In this document: positions 1 to 10,221 of the stretch, piece by piece
Layout: each line of letters starts with the position of its first letter
How positions within the stretch are numbered: position 1 is the first letter of the stretch
Assembly (NCBI RefSeq): GCF_002764115.1
Contig: NZ_CP017940.1
Span: 1,028,501-1,092,500 of the forward strand
Length of the DNA stretch: 64,000 nucleotides
Direction: 5' to 3'
From: Phyllobacterium zundukense
Lineage (GTDB): Bacteria; Pseudomonadota; Alphaproteobacteria; Rhizobiales; Rhizobiaceae
Notes under the pieces: generated by a model
Seen by the model: only the letters and a program-made list of their open reading frames with translations
Database searches by the model: none
What the model was told of the DNA's origin: nothing
Translations under genes and position numbers: made by a program

Positions 1-1508
<1,508 letters not shown>

Positions 1509-1514
1509 TCGCAG

Positions 1515-1859
1515 CTACTCGAGCCATTCGGTGACGAAAACATCGTTGGCGTGGATATCGATCGTCTCGAGTGCGCCGGGTCCGAGGTTCTCGAATTTAT
1601 GCGGTGTATTGGCCGGCGAGACGACGATCTGGCCCTCCTGGGCGTCGATGATTTCGCCGCCGACCGTGAAGCGGGCGTGGCCTTTGCGGATGATGAATGT
1701 CTCGGTGTAGGGATGTTTGTGTAGGCGCGGACCAGCGCCGATACGTTCCTGGCAATTGAAGATGATCGATACATTGGTGCCATAGGGCCTGCCGGTGACT
1801 TCTCCCTGCCAAAGCTCCGGATGATGCGCCCAGACGTCGCGATCGATGACATGCGCCAT
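1515..1859 (-). CDS. Small cupin-domain protein
   Basis: A single-domain cupin of 114 residues. Cupin motif 1 is visible as LHKHPYTETFIIRKGHARF, with His and Glu ligands for a metal, and motif 2 as SPANTPHKFENLGPG. Such proteins may be metal-dependent enzymes or sugar or ligand binders; the substrate cannot be read from the sequence. The start is supported by an AAGGGAG ribosome site about 7 bases upstream on the minus strand. It is convergent with the DUF2461 gene and divergent from azlC. Confidence 0.85.
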   Translation of the reverse strand: MAHVIDRDVWAHHPELWQGEVTGRPYGTNVSIIFNCQERIGAGPRLHKHPYTETFIIRKGHARFTVGGEIIDAQEGQIVVSPANTPHKFENLGPGALETIDIHANDVFVTEWLE

Positions 1860-2013
1860 GGCTTTTCTCCCTTTGATGCTCCCGAACGCAACCTATCTAC
1901 GGGTCATCGACGTGACAAGAAGGGCGAGGGCCGCGCCTCATTGCAGCAAGATTGATAGTATCGATCAACAAATCTCACGTGACAGCCCTGCGAACCTGGC
2001 CTAGAGCAGACCA

Positions 2014-2760
2014 ATGGACGAACGAATATATCAACGAGAATCGGGCCCAGCCGACTCAACCGGCTCTGGGTCGCAATTCTGGGAAGGTTTTGCCAAAGGC
2101 TTGCCCATCATGGTTGCGTCGGCGCCATTCGGCCTGTTGTTCGGCGCGCTTGCCGTCGACAACGGGTTCAGCGTGTTCGAAGCCGTGCTGATGAGCGCGA
2201 CTATCTTCGGCGGTGCAAGTCAGATGGTTGGTATCGAACTCTTCGGCCAAAAGATCCCGGCCTGGCTGATCGTTTTTTCCATTTTTGCGGTCAATTTCCG
2301 CCATGTGCTCTACTCGGCCGCAGTAGGGCGGCGCATCGGCCATTTCAAACCACTGCAGAGTGCTCTCAGCTATTTCCTTTTGACCGACCCGCAATATGCG
2401 GAAACCGAAAAGCGAGCGGAATCCGGGAAACCGGTGACCTTCATCTGGTACTTGGGCGTCGCCACGCCGATTTATGTGATGTGGGTGCTCGAAGCGTGGA
2501 TCGGCGGTCTTTTCGGCAATCTCATCTCCGATCCGCACGCTCTTGGTATCGACATGCTGTTGCCGATCTATTTCCTCGGACTGGTCATGGGCTTTCGCAA
2601 GCGTGACAATTGGGCGCCGATCGTTATTGCCAGCGCGATTGCCTCGATCATTGCCTACAAGACGATCGGCTCGCCCTGGCACGTCAGCATCGGGGCTCTG
2701 GCCGGTATTCTGGTGGCGGTGATCGTCGCCAAGCCGGAAAAAGTACGAGGGGAACGCTAA
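2014..2760 (+). CDS. azlC: AzlC family branched-chain amino acid exporter, large subunit
   Basis: A 248-residue inner membrane protein with several hydrophobic segments and the AzlC signatures GLPIMVASAPFGLLFGALAV, FGGASQMVGIELFG and NFRHVLYSAA. In characterised cases AzlC with AzlD exports branched-chain amino acids or analogues. The first 20 or so residues are polar and variable, so the ATG at 2014 is likely but not proven. The small subunit follows after one base, which confirms the pair. The divergent spacing from the cupin gene (about 150 bases) leaves room for its promoter. Confidence 0.93.
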   Translation: MDERIYQRESGPADSTGSGSQFWEGFAKGLPIMVASAPFGLLFGALAVDNGFSVFEAVLMSATIFGGASQMVGIELFGQKIPAWLIVFSIFAVNFRHVLYSAAVGRRIGHFKPLQSALSYFLLTDPQYAETEKRAESGKPVTFIWYLGVATPIYVMWVLEAWIGGLFGNLISDPHALGIDMLLPIYFLGLVMGFRKRDNWAPIVIASAIASIIAYKTIGSPWHVSIGALAGILVAVIVAKPEKVRGER

Positions 2761-2761
2761 T

Positions 2762-3055
2762 ATGTCGTCGATTTTCTGGATCACCATTGCCGGCGCCGTT
2801 CTGACGTTCATGACCCGTATTGGCGGTCATCTGGTGCTGTCGCGCTTCGAGCGCATCCATCCGCGTGTCGAAGTGGCGTTGAATGCGGTGCCGGCCGCAG
2901 TCTTGACGACGCTGGTCGCGCCCGCGGCTGCTACTGCCGATTGGCGCGGTCTGGTGGCGCTGGCCTTCGCCGGGGTGATTTCCCTGCGTTACAATGCGCT
3001 GACCATGTTTCTTGCCGGCGCAGCAATGATCATCCTGCTGCGCCAACTCGCCTGA
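2762..3055 (+). CDS. azlD: AzlD family transport protein, small subunit
   Basis: A 97-residue protein with three to four membrane segments, starting one base after the azlC stop. Typical AzlD features are the N-terminal ITIAGAVLTFMTRIGGHLVL, the ALNAVPAAVLTTLVAP segment and the LRYNALTMFLAGAAMI segment. It is the partner needed with AzlC for amino acid export. It ends 16 bases before the convergent aminopeptidase P gene. Confidence 0.93.
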   Translation: MSSIFWITIAGAVLTFMTRIGGHLVLSRFERIHPRVEVALNAVPAAVLTTLVAPAAATADWRGLVALAFAGVISLRYNALTMFLAGAAMIILLRQLA

Positions 3056-3071
3056 TTAGACAAAACTTGCT

Positions 3072-4919
3072 CTAGCCCTTGTGTTCGTGACCGAACGGCT
3101 CGGTCGCGGCTACAAGCCATTCGCGTGCCGGGCCATCCGTGTGCGGCAGCAGGGCCTCGCGAACGCGCGCGTGATAGGCATCGAGCCAGATCAGTTCTTC
3201 GCGTACCAGCAGGCTGGTGTCGATCAAACGCTTGTCGATGGGGCAGAGTGTGATGGTCTCAAAGCCCATCATTGGAATGTCTCCGCCTTCCGGCACTTCC
3301 GGTTCGGTGACGATCAGCAGGTTCTCCGTACGGATGCCATACCCGCCGGGACCGGGCTTGTAGTAGCCGGGTTCGTTGGAGAGGATCATGCCCGGCAGCA
3401 GTTCCTGCACGCCGCGCTTGGAGATGCTTTGCGGTCCTTCATGCACCGATAGGAACGAGCCGACGCCGTGGCCGGTCCCATGGCCGTAATCATAACCCTG
3501 CTTCCATAGCGCGATGCGGGCGAGAACATCGATATCCATGCCGCGCGTCCCCTTGGGGAAGCGCGCGGTCGTGATGGCGATCATGCCTTTCAGCACGAGC
3601 GTGAACTTGCGCTTCATGTCATCGGTCGGTTTGCCAACCGGCAATGTGCGGGTGATATCGGTGGTGCCATCGCGGTACTGGCCGCCGCTGTCGATCAGGT
3701 AAAGCTCGCCATCCTCCAATGTGCGGTTCGACGCTGTGCTGACGCGGTAATGGGCGAAGGCGCCATTCGGTCCTGCACCGGAAATGCTGTCGAAGGAGAG
3801 GTTTGCCAGCGGCATCTGGAAGCCCTCAGCCACCGTGCGGCGGGTTTCTTCGAGTTTGGTCGCTGCGATGATCTCATCAATGGTACCGGGTGCCTGTTCG
3901 TCGATCCACGAAAGGAAAGACACCATCGCCACGCCATCGCGCTCATGCGATTTGCGCGCGCCTTGAAGTTCGACGGCGTTCTTCACCGCACGCGGCAGAC
4001 GCGCAGGATCGAGGCCATCGACGATCTTGCCACCAGCCTGTTCAATGATCAGGCGCAACTTGTCCGCCGCCAGCGCTGGATCGAGCATCACGGTCTTGCC
4101 TTCAGCGGCGAAAGCCGAAATGTCACCCTCCAACGCTGAGGGCGGGCGCAATGTCGACAGTTGCGTGAGATAAGCCTCCGTTTCGATCGGCAGCTTGCGC
4201 TTGTCGATGAAGAGCAGCGGTTCACCTGATGCGGGAAGCAGCGCGAAAGCCAATGGCAGAGGTGTGTTGCTGACGTCATTGCCGCGAATATTGAACGCCC
4301 AGGCAATCGACGAGGGATCCGTCAGAACGGTCGCATCGGCCTTGGCCTTGGCGACGGTCTCGGCCAGTTCGTGCAGCTTCTCGCTGGCAAGCTTGCCCGC
4401 ATATTTCTCCGGCTGAATGGTGACGGCTTCGAGCGGTGGGGCAGGCTGATCGTCCCATATCATGTCCACCAGATTATCCTTGACCGCAACGAGACTGCCG
4501 CCATTTTTTTCAAGAGCCTCGCGCAGGGCCTTGGTCTCGCTGATGGTGTGCAGCCACGGGTCGAAGCCGATGGTGAATTTCTTTTCGGCATTGCGCAGCC
4601 ACACGGGTGGCGGGGTATCGACGAGGCTTTCGATGGTGAAGATCTCTGCGTCCGTCTGCTCGGCGGCCTGCAATGTGTAGCGCCCGTCAACAAACAGGTA
4701 CGCCTTGCTTTTCATGATCAGCGCAACGCCGGCCGAACCGGTGAACCCGGTCAGCCAGGCAAGGCGGCGGGCCCGTTCGGGCACATATTCGCCCTGGTGC
4801 TCATCGGCACGCGGCACGAGAAAACCGTCAAGGCCAAGGTTCTCGAGTTCAGCACGCAGCCTGGCAACGCGGGGCGCGGCGGTGGCTGGATTGCTTGTGA
4901 CCTCAAACGACTGGAACAT
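3072..4919 (-). CDS. pepP: Xaa-Pro aminopeptidase (M24B, aminopeptidase P)
   Basis: The protein is 615 residues with the ATG at 4919; a longer reading frame to 4979 is unlikely because the added 20 residues do not look like the family. It removes an N-terminal residue that precedes proline. The long form has two creatinase-like N-terminal domains (for example GLDGFLVPRADEHQGEYVPE) and a C-terminal pita-bread fold. Metal ligands are visible in LIDSGGQYRDGTTDITRT (two Asp), GHGTGHGVGSFLSVHEGP (His), SNEPGYY (Glu) and GIRTEN (Glu). The length suits the cytosolic eukaryote-like APP type rather than the roughly 440-residue E. coli PepP. Confidence 0.93.
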   Translation of the reverse strand: MFQSFEVTSNPATAAPRVARLRAELENLGLDGFLVPRADEHQGEYVPERARRLAWLTGFTGSAGVALIMKSKAYLFVDGRYTLQAAEQTDAEIFTIESLVDTPPPVWLRNAEKKFTIGFDPWLHTISETKALREALEKNGGSLVAVKDNLVDMIWDDQPAPPLEAVTIQPEKYAGKLASEKLHELAETVAKAKADATVLTDPSSIAWAFNIRGNDVSNTPLPLAFALLPASGEPLLFIDKRKLPIETEAYLTQLSTLRPPSALEGDISAFAAEGKTVMLDPALAADKLRLIIEQAGGKIVDGLDPARLPRAVKNAVELQGARKSHERDGVAMVSFLSWIDEQAPGTIDEIIAATKLEETRRTVAEGFQMPLANLSFDSISGAGPNGAFAHYRVSTASNRTLEDGELYLIDSGGQYRDGTTDITRTLPVGKPTDDMKRKFTLVLKGMIAITTARFPKGTRGMDIDVLARIALWKQGYDYGHGTGHGVGSFLSVHEGPQSISKRGVQELLPGMILSNEPGYYKPGPGGYGIRTENLLIVTEPEVPEGGDIPMMGFETITLCPIDKRLIDTSLLVREELIWLDAYHARVREALLPHTDGPAREWLVAATEPFGHEHKG

Positions 4920-5040
4920 AATGACTGGAACCTCTGCTGTTAGAGGTCGAAACCTATCTCCCCGCCCTCGCGCGTGCAATGGAGGAGTGGACTTAGCAAC
5001 GGGATTCTGCCGTTAAACACCGAGCAAAGCACGATTGCAT

Positions 5041-5070
5041 TGCACAATTATTTCTTCGCATATGCACAAT
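5041..5070. repeat. Direct repeat TGCACAAT in an intergenic region
   Basis: TGCACAAT occurs at 5041-5048 and again at 5063-5070, a 22-base period or about two helical turns, in an AT-rich part of the 256-base gap between pepP and the small gene at 5176. The position fits a dimeric regulator site or part of a promoter. No known regulator is recognised, and nothing else was seen in this gap. Confidence 0.35.
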
Positions 5071-5175
5071 ATACATGGCTGCCATGCAGGAACGTCGCTG
5101 GTTTGCGAACACCCAAATCAACTACCTTTTGCAATGGGAGGATCGGTTGCCACCATATGATCATGGAGATGAGAG

Positions 5176-5316
5176 ATGGCATACAAGATCCGTGGTTTTT
5201 TCAAGACAGCGCTCGAAAATCTTATCGCCTACCGCACAGCCCAGATGCAAAGGTACGTCGTTCGTTCCATTGACGGGACGCGCGAGAGAACCAGGCACAT
5301 CAACTACTACGTCTAG
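5176..5316 (+). CDS. Small basic protein, 46 residues
   Basis: A short frame starting [20 protein letters not shown] and ending HINYYV, rich in Arg, Tyr and Thr. The ATG is preceded by GGAGATGAGAG, a plausible ribosome site. It has no signal peptide or clear membrane segment; the N-terminal half could form an amphipathic helix. It converges on prmA, and the palindrome CTAG at 5313-5316 supplies the stop codon of both genes. I do not recognise the family. Short Arg-rich proteins (for example DUF1127) are common in this order, but this sequence does not match that motif. Confidence 0.55.
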   Translation: MAYKIRGFFKTALENLIAYRTAQMQRYVVRSIDGTRERTRHINYYV

Positions 5317-6206
5317 GCTGCCTTATGCGCCGCATTGGCTTTCAGGTGCAGCGTAACCCAGCCTTCGCGGCGTAGCGTTTTCTGATGGAACAGCCCCTGG
5401 ACGCGGTAAGCGGCGAGAACCTTTTCGCGCTGTGTTTCCAGAATGCCTGAAAGGATGAGCGAACCGCCCCAGGCAAGATGTTTGCGCATCTCGGGTGCCA
5501 GCTGCATCAAGGGCCGAGCCAGAATATTGGCGACGATCAGATCGAACGGCGCGGCAAAGCGCATTGCCGGATGGTGAAACCCTGTCGCGGTTTCCGTCTG
5601 TACCCGTGCGGCAACGCCGTTCTTCACCACGTTTTCCTGCGCCACAGCAACGGCGATCGGATCGATGTCCGTCGCCAGGACGGGTATGGGGGCGAGCTTG
5701 GCAATGCCGATGGCGAGCACCGCACTGCCTGTACCGAGATCGAGCGCATTACGCGGATGTTCGCGCCGGATCACTTGGCCAATCATGTCGAGGCAGCCTG
5801 ACGTGGTTCCGTGATGGCCAGTGCCGAAGGCTAGTCCCGCATCGATCTCGATGCCGAGATCGTTGATGCGGCGCTTGTCGCGGTCATGGGAGCCATGCAC
5901 AAAGAACCGTCCGGCACGGACCGGCTTCAGCCCTTCCAGCGAATGTGCCACCCAATCGATGTCCGGTACCTGTTCGCGCTTGAGTTCCAGGCCAAAGGCG
6001 TCGCTGCCGAGCACATCCATGATGCGCGGCTCGATTTCGTCCGGCTCGAATGTATAAACGGAAACCTCGAATATCTCGCGATCCTCATCGATTTCGGAGG
6101 TCGAGATCGGCAGGCCATCTTCCTCGAAGGCGCGTTCGAGCATGGTGAACACGCGCTCGGCTTCGATCTTGCCGGCAGTGAGGAAAAGGCGGGTCTGGGT
6201 GGTCAT
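5313..6206 (-). CDS. prmA: Ribosomal protein L11 methyltransferase
   Basis: A 297-residue SAM-dependent methyltransferase that methylates ribosomal protein L11. The N-terminal half is the substrate-recognition region. The SAM motif I is [18 protein letters not shown], followed by [20 protein letters not shown] and the [12 protein letters not shown] motif, which is the NPPY-like position of this family. Before motif I the [17 protein letters not shown] block is highly characteristic of PrmA. It lies 26 bases downstream of the SCO1 gene on the same strand. Confidence 0.95.
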   Translation of the reverse strand: MTTQTRLFLTAGKIEAERVFTMLERAFEEDGLPISTSEIDEDREIFEVSVYTFEPDEIEPRIMDVLGSDAFGLELKREQVPDIDWVAHSLEGLKPVRAGRFFVHGSHDRDKRRINDLGIEIDAGLAFGTGHHGTTSGCLDMIGQVIRREHPRNALDLGTGSAVLAIGIAKLAPIPVLATDIDPIAVAVAQENVVKNGVAARVQTETATGFHHPAMRFAAPFDLIVANILARPLMQLAPEMRKHLAWGGSLILSGILETQREKVLAAYRVQGLFHQKTLRREGWVTLHLKANAAHKAA

Positions 6207-6232
6207 CAGGAAACAGGCTTTCGGGTATACGG

Positions 6233-6823
6233 TCAGCTCTTGGCGAGACGTTTCAATTTCTCGACAGCCGTATCAGGATTTTCGCCATAGGCAATGGTAC
6301 CGAAGAAACCGCCCTTGCTATCGAGCAGGAAAATCGAGGCGGTATGGTCCATGCTGTAGTCATTGCCTTCCCCGGGGACCTTGCGCGCATAGACGCTGTA
6401 GCCCTTGAGCATGGCGGCCATCTTGTCTGGATCGCCAGTGACGCCCATGATCCGGTCGGATACATTGCTGACATAGGTTTTTATTGTCGCAGTGTCATCG
6501 CGCTCGGGATCCACAGTGACGAAATAGGCGTTGATGTCCTTGCCTTCCGGGCCCAGCTTCTTGAGCCAGCCATCGAGCTCGAACAGGGTCGTCGGGCAAA
6601 CATCCGGGCAATGGGTGAAGCCGAAGAAGATGGCTGAAGGCTTCTGGCGGAACGCTGCCTCGGTGATTGACTCACCGTTCATGGTCGTGAGCTGGAACGC
6701 GGTGCCGAATGGACCCTGATTTCCGCTTGCCGACTGGCGCGAAGACTGGAACGCGATCCATCCGGCTGCGGACGCAAGAAGCGCGATCGCCACGACCAAA
6801 AAAGGTATCAGACGTTTGTTCAT
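6233..6823 (-). CDS. SCO1/SenC copper chaperone
   Basis: A 196-residue membrane-anchored thioredoxin-fold protein that delivers copper to cytochrome c oxidase. The start at 6823 gives an N-terminal hydrophobic anchor (residues 5-25). The copper site is complete: Cys72 and Cys76 in [11 protein letters not shown], and His160 in [11 protein letters not shown]. The ATG at 6880 would add 19 polar residues in front of the anchor and is unlikely. A small membrane protein gene lies just upstream on the same strand. Confidence 0.93.
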   Translation of the reverse strand: MNKRLIPFLVVAIALLASAAGWIAFQSSRQSASGNQGPFGTAFQLTTMNGESITEAAFRQKPSAIFFGFTHCPDVCPTTLFELDGWLKKLGPEGKDINAYFVTVDPERDDTATIKTYVSNVSDRIMGVTGDPDKMAAMLKGYSVYARKVPGEGNDYSMDHTASIFLLDSKGGFFGTIAYGENPDTAVEKLKRLAKS

Positions 6824-6854
6824 GGATAGAAACTCTGGAGCCGCGGGGTGGCTA

Positions 6855-7016
6855 CTACATGCACCACGCCAGGCCTGCATTGATGAGGGACAGGAAGATG
6901 GAATCGCCCTGGTTGAACCAGGCAGCGAAGGTCAGCCCGGATGCAATAGCGGCGCCGAGCGCAAACACTGCATAGAGCATCATTCTGGGTGCGCTGACGG
7001 GCGAAGACGTTTTCAT
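6855..7016 (-). CDS. Small membrane protein upstream of SCO1
   Basis: A frame of 53 residues beginning MKTSSPVSAPRMM, followed by a hydrophobic segment (LYAVFALGAAIASGLTFAAW) and a second weaker one (SIFLSLINAGLAWCM). It ends 31 bases before the SCO1 start on the same strand, so the two may form an operon. No family was recognised. Codon choice and the clean membrane pattern support a real gene, but the size makes this provisional. Confidence 0.6.
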   Translation of the reverse strand: MKTSSPVSAPRMMLYAVFALGAAIASGLTFAAWFNQGDSIFLSLINAGLAWCM

Positions 7017-7193
7017 GGCCTGAATATAGGATTTCGGCTCTATTTATGCAAAGCAAAGATAGGGTCTATTTAGCAGAGTCTATCGATGCATTTGCCAATC
7101 CGGCTCCCGCGCATTTCTGATCGAATAAGCGCCGCTAAACATTTCAAATCTTACATGTTATGCTGGACGGCATTGATGTCGGGGGAGGCGGAA

Positions 7194-7553
7194 ATGAGAA
7201 AAATTGCTTTGGCGGTTGTTGCATCCGCGATTGCGCTTGGCGGCTGTGTCCCACCAAAAGTATCGGGAACGCCGATGGTTGCACCGGATTCGATCTACGA
7301 GGCGCCAGCCGTTACGATAACCGAAAAAGGCGTGGTCTTGAGGAAGGACAGTCAGGCCGCATATTGTCGTGGTGAAGTCGCGGGAATGTATGGGACGCGT
7401 CCACAGTACGTCAAAACCATGCCGCTGGTCGTTGGGGCCGATGGTTCGGTGACGATCGACGGAACCGTTAATAGAGGCAGCCAGGGGATCAAGAAGTTCC
7501 AGTGCCGGTATAGTGCGCGTGGCGCTTTGGTCGACGTAAATCTGCACAATTGA
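7194..7553 (+). CDS. Small predicted lipoprotein
   Basis: The protein has 119 residues from the ATG at 7194, which follows GGGGGAGGCGGAA. Residues 1-18 form a lipoprotein signal with lipobox Leu15-Gly16-Gly17-Cys18, so the mature protein should be lipid-anchored. The rest contains two further Cys (YCRGEVAGMYG and FQCRYSARG) that could form a disulfide. Earlier in-frame starts lack a ribosome site and would bury the signal. The family is not recognised. Confidence 0.75.
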   Translation: MRKIALAVVASAIALGGCVPPKVSGTPMVAPDSIYEAPAVTITEKGVVLRKDSQAAYCRGEVAGMYGTRPQYVKTMPLVVGADGSVTIDGTVNRGSQGIKKFQCRYSARGALVDVNLHN

Positions 7554-7728
7554 CACGCGAACCAGTCGCGATGTCGTTGTCGCGCGAAGACGGCGCCGGG
7601 TGCGATCATTTGTCAAATTTTGCCCAAGGGCCACTTGAGGACCCTTCGAACGTTGTTTTCATTGGGTGAATTGTCATTCCATTACTTTTTATGCAAAACA
7701 ATTGCCCAAGCAGCATTTGAGAAAAATC

Positions 7729-8361
7729 ATGACCGACAATGACGATCCGCGCTTTCAGAACGACCAGCCACGCATTCATCCGAGCGCGCAATTGAAGGGT
7801 GTCAGGCTCGGCAAATATGCTGAGGTGGGTGAGCGCGTAATTCTGCGCGATGTGACAGCTGGCGATTTTACCTATTTCGAGCGTCACAGCGAGGGCATCT
7901 ATGCCGATATCGGACGCTTCTGCTCGATCGCCGCGAATGTTCGCATCAACGCCCTTGAACATCCGATGGAACGGCTGACAACGCACAAGATCAGCTACCG
8001 GCCAAATGAGTTCTTTCGCTATCAGGGTATCGATAATGCCTTTCGCGCTCGCAGGCAGGCCAAGCGTGTCAGCATCGGCCATGATGTGTGGATCGGTCAT
8101 GGTGCGGTTATCATGCCCGCCATCAAGGTCGGTCATGGTGCCGTTATTGGCGCCAATGCGGTGGTCACGAAGGATGTGGCGCCCTACATGATCGTCGCCG
8201 GAAACCCGGCCCGGCTGATCCGTCCTCGCTTCCCGGAGGAAATCGTTATCCGCTTGCTGCGGCTCGCGTGGTGGGATTGGCCAACGACAACCATTTTCGA
8301 GGTCATTCCCGATATCCAGTCACTCTGCATCGAGGATTTTCTGGCCAAATGGGAACGATAG
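7729..8361 (+). CDS. Hexapeptide-repeat acyltransferase (xenobiotic/phosphonate-type)
   Basis: A 210-residue left-handed beta-helix acetyltransferase of the LbH-XAT class. Hexapeptide turns are evident (IHPSAQLKGVRLGKYAEVGE, then IGHDVWIGHGAVIMPAIKVG and GHGAVIGANAVVTKDVAPYM). The C-terminal WWDWPTTTIFEVIPDIQSL resembles TIGR03308 proteins often found in phosphonate loci, but no phn genes are nearby, so the acceptor is unknown. The ATG at 7729 was chosen because it starts the conserved region; an upstream frame to 7666 has no support. Confidence 0.85.
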   Translation: MTDNDDPRFQNDQPRIHPSAQLKGVRLGKYAEVGERVILRDVTAGDFTYFERHSEGIYADIGRFCSIAANVRINALEHPMERLTTHKISYRPNEFFRYQGIDNAFRARRQAKRVSIGHDVWIGHGAVIMPAIKVGHGAVIGANAVVTKDVAPYMIVAGNPARLIRPRFPEEIVIRLLRLAWWDWPTTTIFEVIPDIQSLCIEDFLAKWER

Positions 8362-8443
8362 CAGCCACATGGGTTCGGCTTGCAATCTTCCGGCATAGTA
8401 TCCAACTGTGTCTGGCACAGTTCGCAACTTCAGGAGATTTTCG

Positions 8444-8926
8444 ATGAAACGCACACTTGCTGCACTGGCCCTTCTGGGTGCCGCAATCCTGCCCGCTCAG
8501 GCGGAAGAGGTCGGCAAGGTCGGCGTCGACTGGTTCGGCAATGACATTGTCATCGATGCGGTCAGCGATCCGAAAGTGCAGGGCGTCACCTGCCATCTCG
8601 CCTCGTTTTCACGAGGCATGATCGACAGGCTGCAGAAGGGTAACTGGTTCGAGGATCCCTCCAACGCCTCCATTTCCTGCCAGCAGACCGGCCCGATCAC
8701 GATTGACGACATCAAGCTCGGCGAGGACGGAGAGCGGGTTTTTTCCGAACGCACCAGCCTGATCTGGAAGAAACTCATCATCACGAGAATTTATGACAAG
8801 GCGAATAATACGCTCATCTATCTGGCCCACGCCAGCCAGGTCCAGGATGGTTCGGCCAAGACATCGATCTCGACCATCCCGCTTTTCTCTGGGAACGTGA
8901 CCTGGGCAAAGGGCAAGCCGGAATAG
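8444..8926 (+). CDS. creA: CreA family periplasmic protein
   Basis: A 160-residue protein with a cleavable signal peptide (residues 1-20, ending LPAQAEE). The mature part matches CreA: DPKVQGVTCHLASFSRG, a conserved ASISCQQTGPI with the second Cys, ERTSLIWKKL and RIYDKANNTLIYLAHA. The two Cys probably form a disulfide. CreA function is unknown; in E. coli it sits beside creBCD, which is absent here. CAGGAG lies about 8 bases before the ATG at 8444. A weak hairpin terminator follows. Confidence 0.9.
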   Translation: MKRTLAALALLGAAILPAQAEEVGKVGVDWFGNDIVIDAVSDPKVQGVTCHLASFSRGMIDRLQKGNWFEDPSNASISCQQTGPITIDDIKLGEDGERVFSERTSLIWKKLIITRIYDKANNTLIYLAHASQVQDGSAKTSISTIPLFSGNVTWAKGKPE

Positions 8927-8949
8927 TCTTGCCGAAATCCGTTTCCTGG

Positions 8950-8977
8950 ATGCCGCCTGTTTTATTGGCGGCATTTC
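8950..8977 (+). terminator. Intrinsic terminator candidate after creA
   Basis: An 8-bp stem (ATGCCGCC at 8950-8957 pairing with GGCGGCAT at 8967-8974) with an AT-rich loop and only three T after it. The short T tract makes it a moderate candidate. Confidence 0.5.
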
Positions 8978-9046
8978 ATACTAATGGCCAATAGTATTTT
9001 TGTTTTTCACAATGCAGAATAAATCAAACTTTTCAAAGGTTTGGTT

Positions 9047-9889
9047 ATGAATTTTCGCATAAAGAATCATAAGCTCTGCGTTGGTTCGTCCAATGTGAAT
9101 TTTGTGGGATCACCCAATATTGGCGGTGAACTGCGCCCCAAATTCCTGATTATTCACTACACGGCGAGCGGGCCGGATGCTGATATCGCCAAATACTTTG
9201 CGCAAAAGGCAGCCAATGTCTCAGCGCATCTCGTTGTCCGTCGCGACGGGTCTGTCGCCCAGTGCGTCCCGTTCAATGTTGTCGCCTGGCATGCGGGCAA
9301 GAGCCAGTGGATCGGCCAGGATGGCGCGCAGTACTCCGGCTTGAACAATCATGCGATTGGCATAGAAATCGAAAATTGGGGGCCGCTCAACAAGAGCGCA
9401 GGAAGCTGGATATCCTGGACAGGGGCCATGGTTGACGCCTTGAAGGTCATTGAAGCCCGCCATAAATTCGGCGTGCCCAATTGCGGCTGGGAAGTGTTCA
9501 CGGCGGCCCAGATCGAGACAGTGATTGCCGTTGCACAGGCTATCTGCAGCGAATACCCCATCGAAGACATCATGGGTCATGACGATATTGCGCCCGGCCG
9601 AAAATCCGATCCGGGCCCCGGCTGGGACATGGAAGCGTTCAAGGCAAAGGTGAAAGGCGAAGCTGAAAGTGGCGGCGCTGTCATGGTGGTTCGCTCAAGC
9701 AGTGGTTTGAACATCCGCTCCGGTGCCGGCGCCTCTTTCCCCGTGGTCAGGCCGACGCCATTGTCCGATGGGACAAAAGTGCTGGTGCATGAAGCCAGCA
9801 GCAAATGGCGTTATGTCTCCGTGCTGACGGCAGCAGGACAACCGGATTTTTCTGGCTGGGTGCATGGCGATTGGTTGTTTGAAGGGTAG
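9047..9889 (+). CDS. N-acetylmuramoyl-L-alanine amidase with C-terminal SH3b domain
   Basis: The 280-residue protein has an Amidase_2 (type 2 zinc amidase) domain at about 30-185 and a bacterial SH3 domain at about 208-278 (MVVRSSSGLNIRSGAGASFP to WVHGDWLF). Zinc ligands are likely His37 in IIHYTASG and the His and Asp in GHDDIAPGRKSDPGPG. It cleaves the bond between MurNAc and the peptide. There is no signal peptide, unlike AmiD, so release would need lysis or a specialised route. AAAGG at 9035-9039 supports the ATG at 9047. It is followed by the toxin-antitoxin remnant, but no other phage genes are present. Confidence 0.88.
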   Translation: MNFRIKNHKLCVGSSNVNFVGSPNIGGELRPKFLIIHYTASGPDADIAKYFAQKAANVSAHLVVRRDGSVAQCVPFNVVAWHAGKSQWIGQDGAQYSGLNNHAIGIEIENWGPLNKSAGSWISWTGAMVDALKVIEARHKFGVPNCGWEVFTAAQIETVIAVAQAICSEYPIEDIMGHDDIAPGRKSDPGPGWDMEAFKAKVKGEAESGGAVMVVRSSSGLNIRSGAGASFPVVRPTPLSDGTKVLVHEASSKWRYVSVLTAAGQPDFSGWVHGDWLFEG

Positions 9890-9966
9890 CATTTCGATCA
9901 TTGTATTTTGGCTCTGAAAAATTTGTAGCAACATATCTACATTATGACTACGCGCGAGGTACCAAC

Positions 9967-10221
9967 ATGACAATCACAACCCTTTCGAGCCGTCAGTTCA
10001 ATCAGGATACCAGTGGGGCAAAAAAAGCAGCAAAAGCAGGGCCCGTATTCATTACGGATCGCGGGCGGCCAGCGCATGTGTTGTTGACGTTCGACGACTA
10101 TAAGAAAATCAGTGGTATGTGCACAAAAATTGCCGACTTACTGGCGATGCCAGGGGTCGAAGATATCGAACTTGAGATTCCTCAAAACCGCGATCTTGCG
10201 CAGTCGGCCGATTTTTTCCTG
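9967..10221 (+). CDS. Phd/YefM-type antitoxin, reading into toxin frame
   Basis: Residues MTITTLSSRQFNQDTSGAKK, followed by AGPVFITDRGRPAHVLLTFDDYKKI, match type II antitoxins of the Phd/YefM family, which bind DNA at the N-terminus and their toxin at the C-terminus. The frame has no stop before the toxin: the six-T run at 10212-10217 leaves it open into the toxin ATG at 10222. With five T the antitoxin would end ...ADFS with TGA overlapping that ATG (TGATG), the usual layout. The given sequence therefore encodes an in-frame antitoxin-toxin fusion. Confidence 0.75.
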
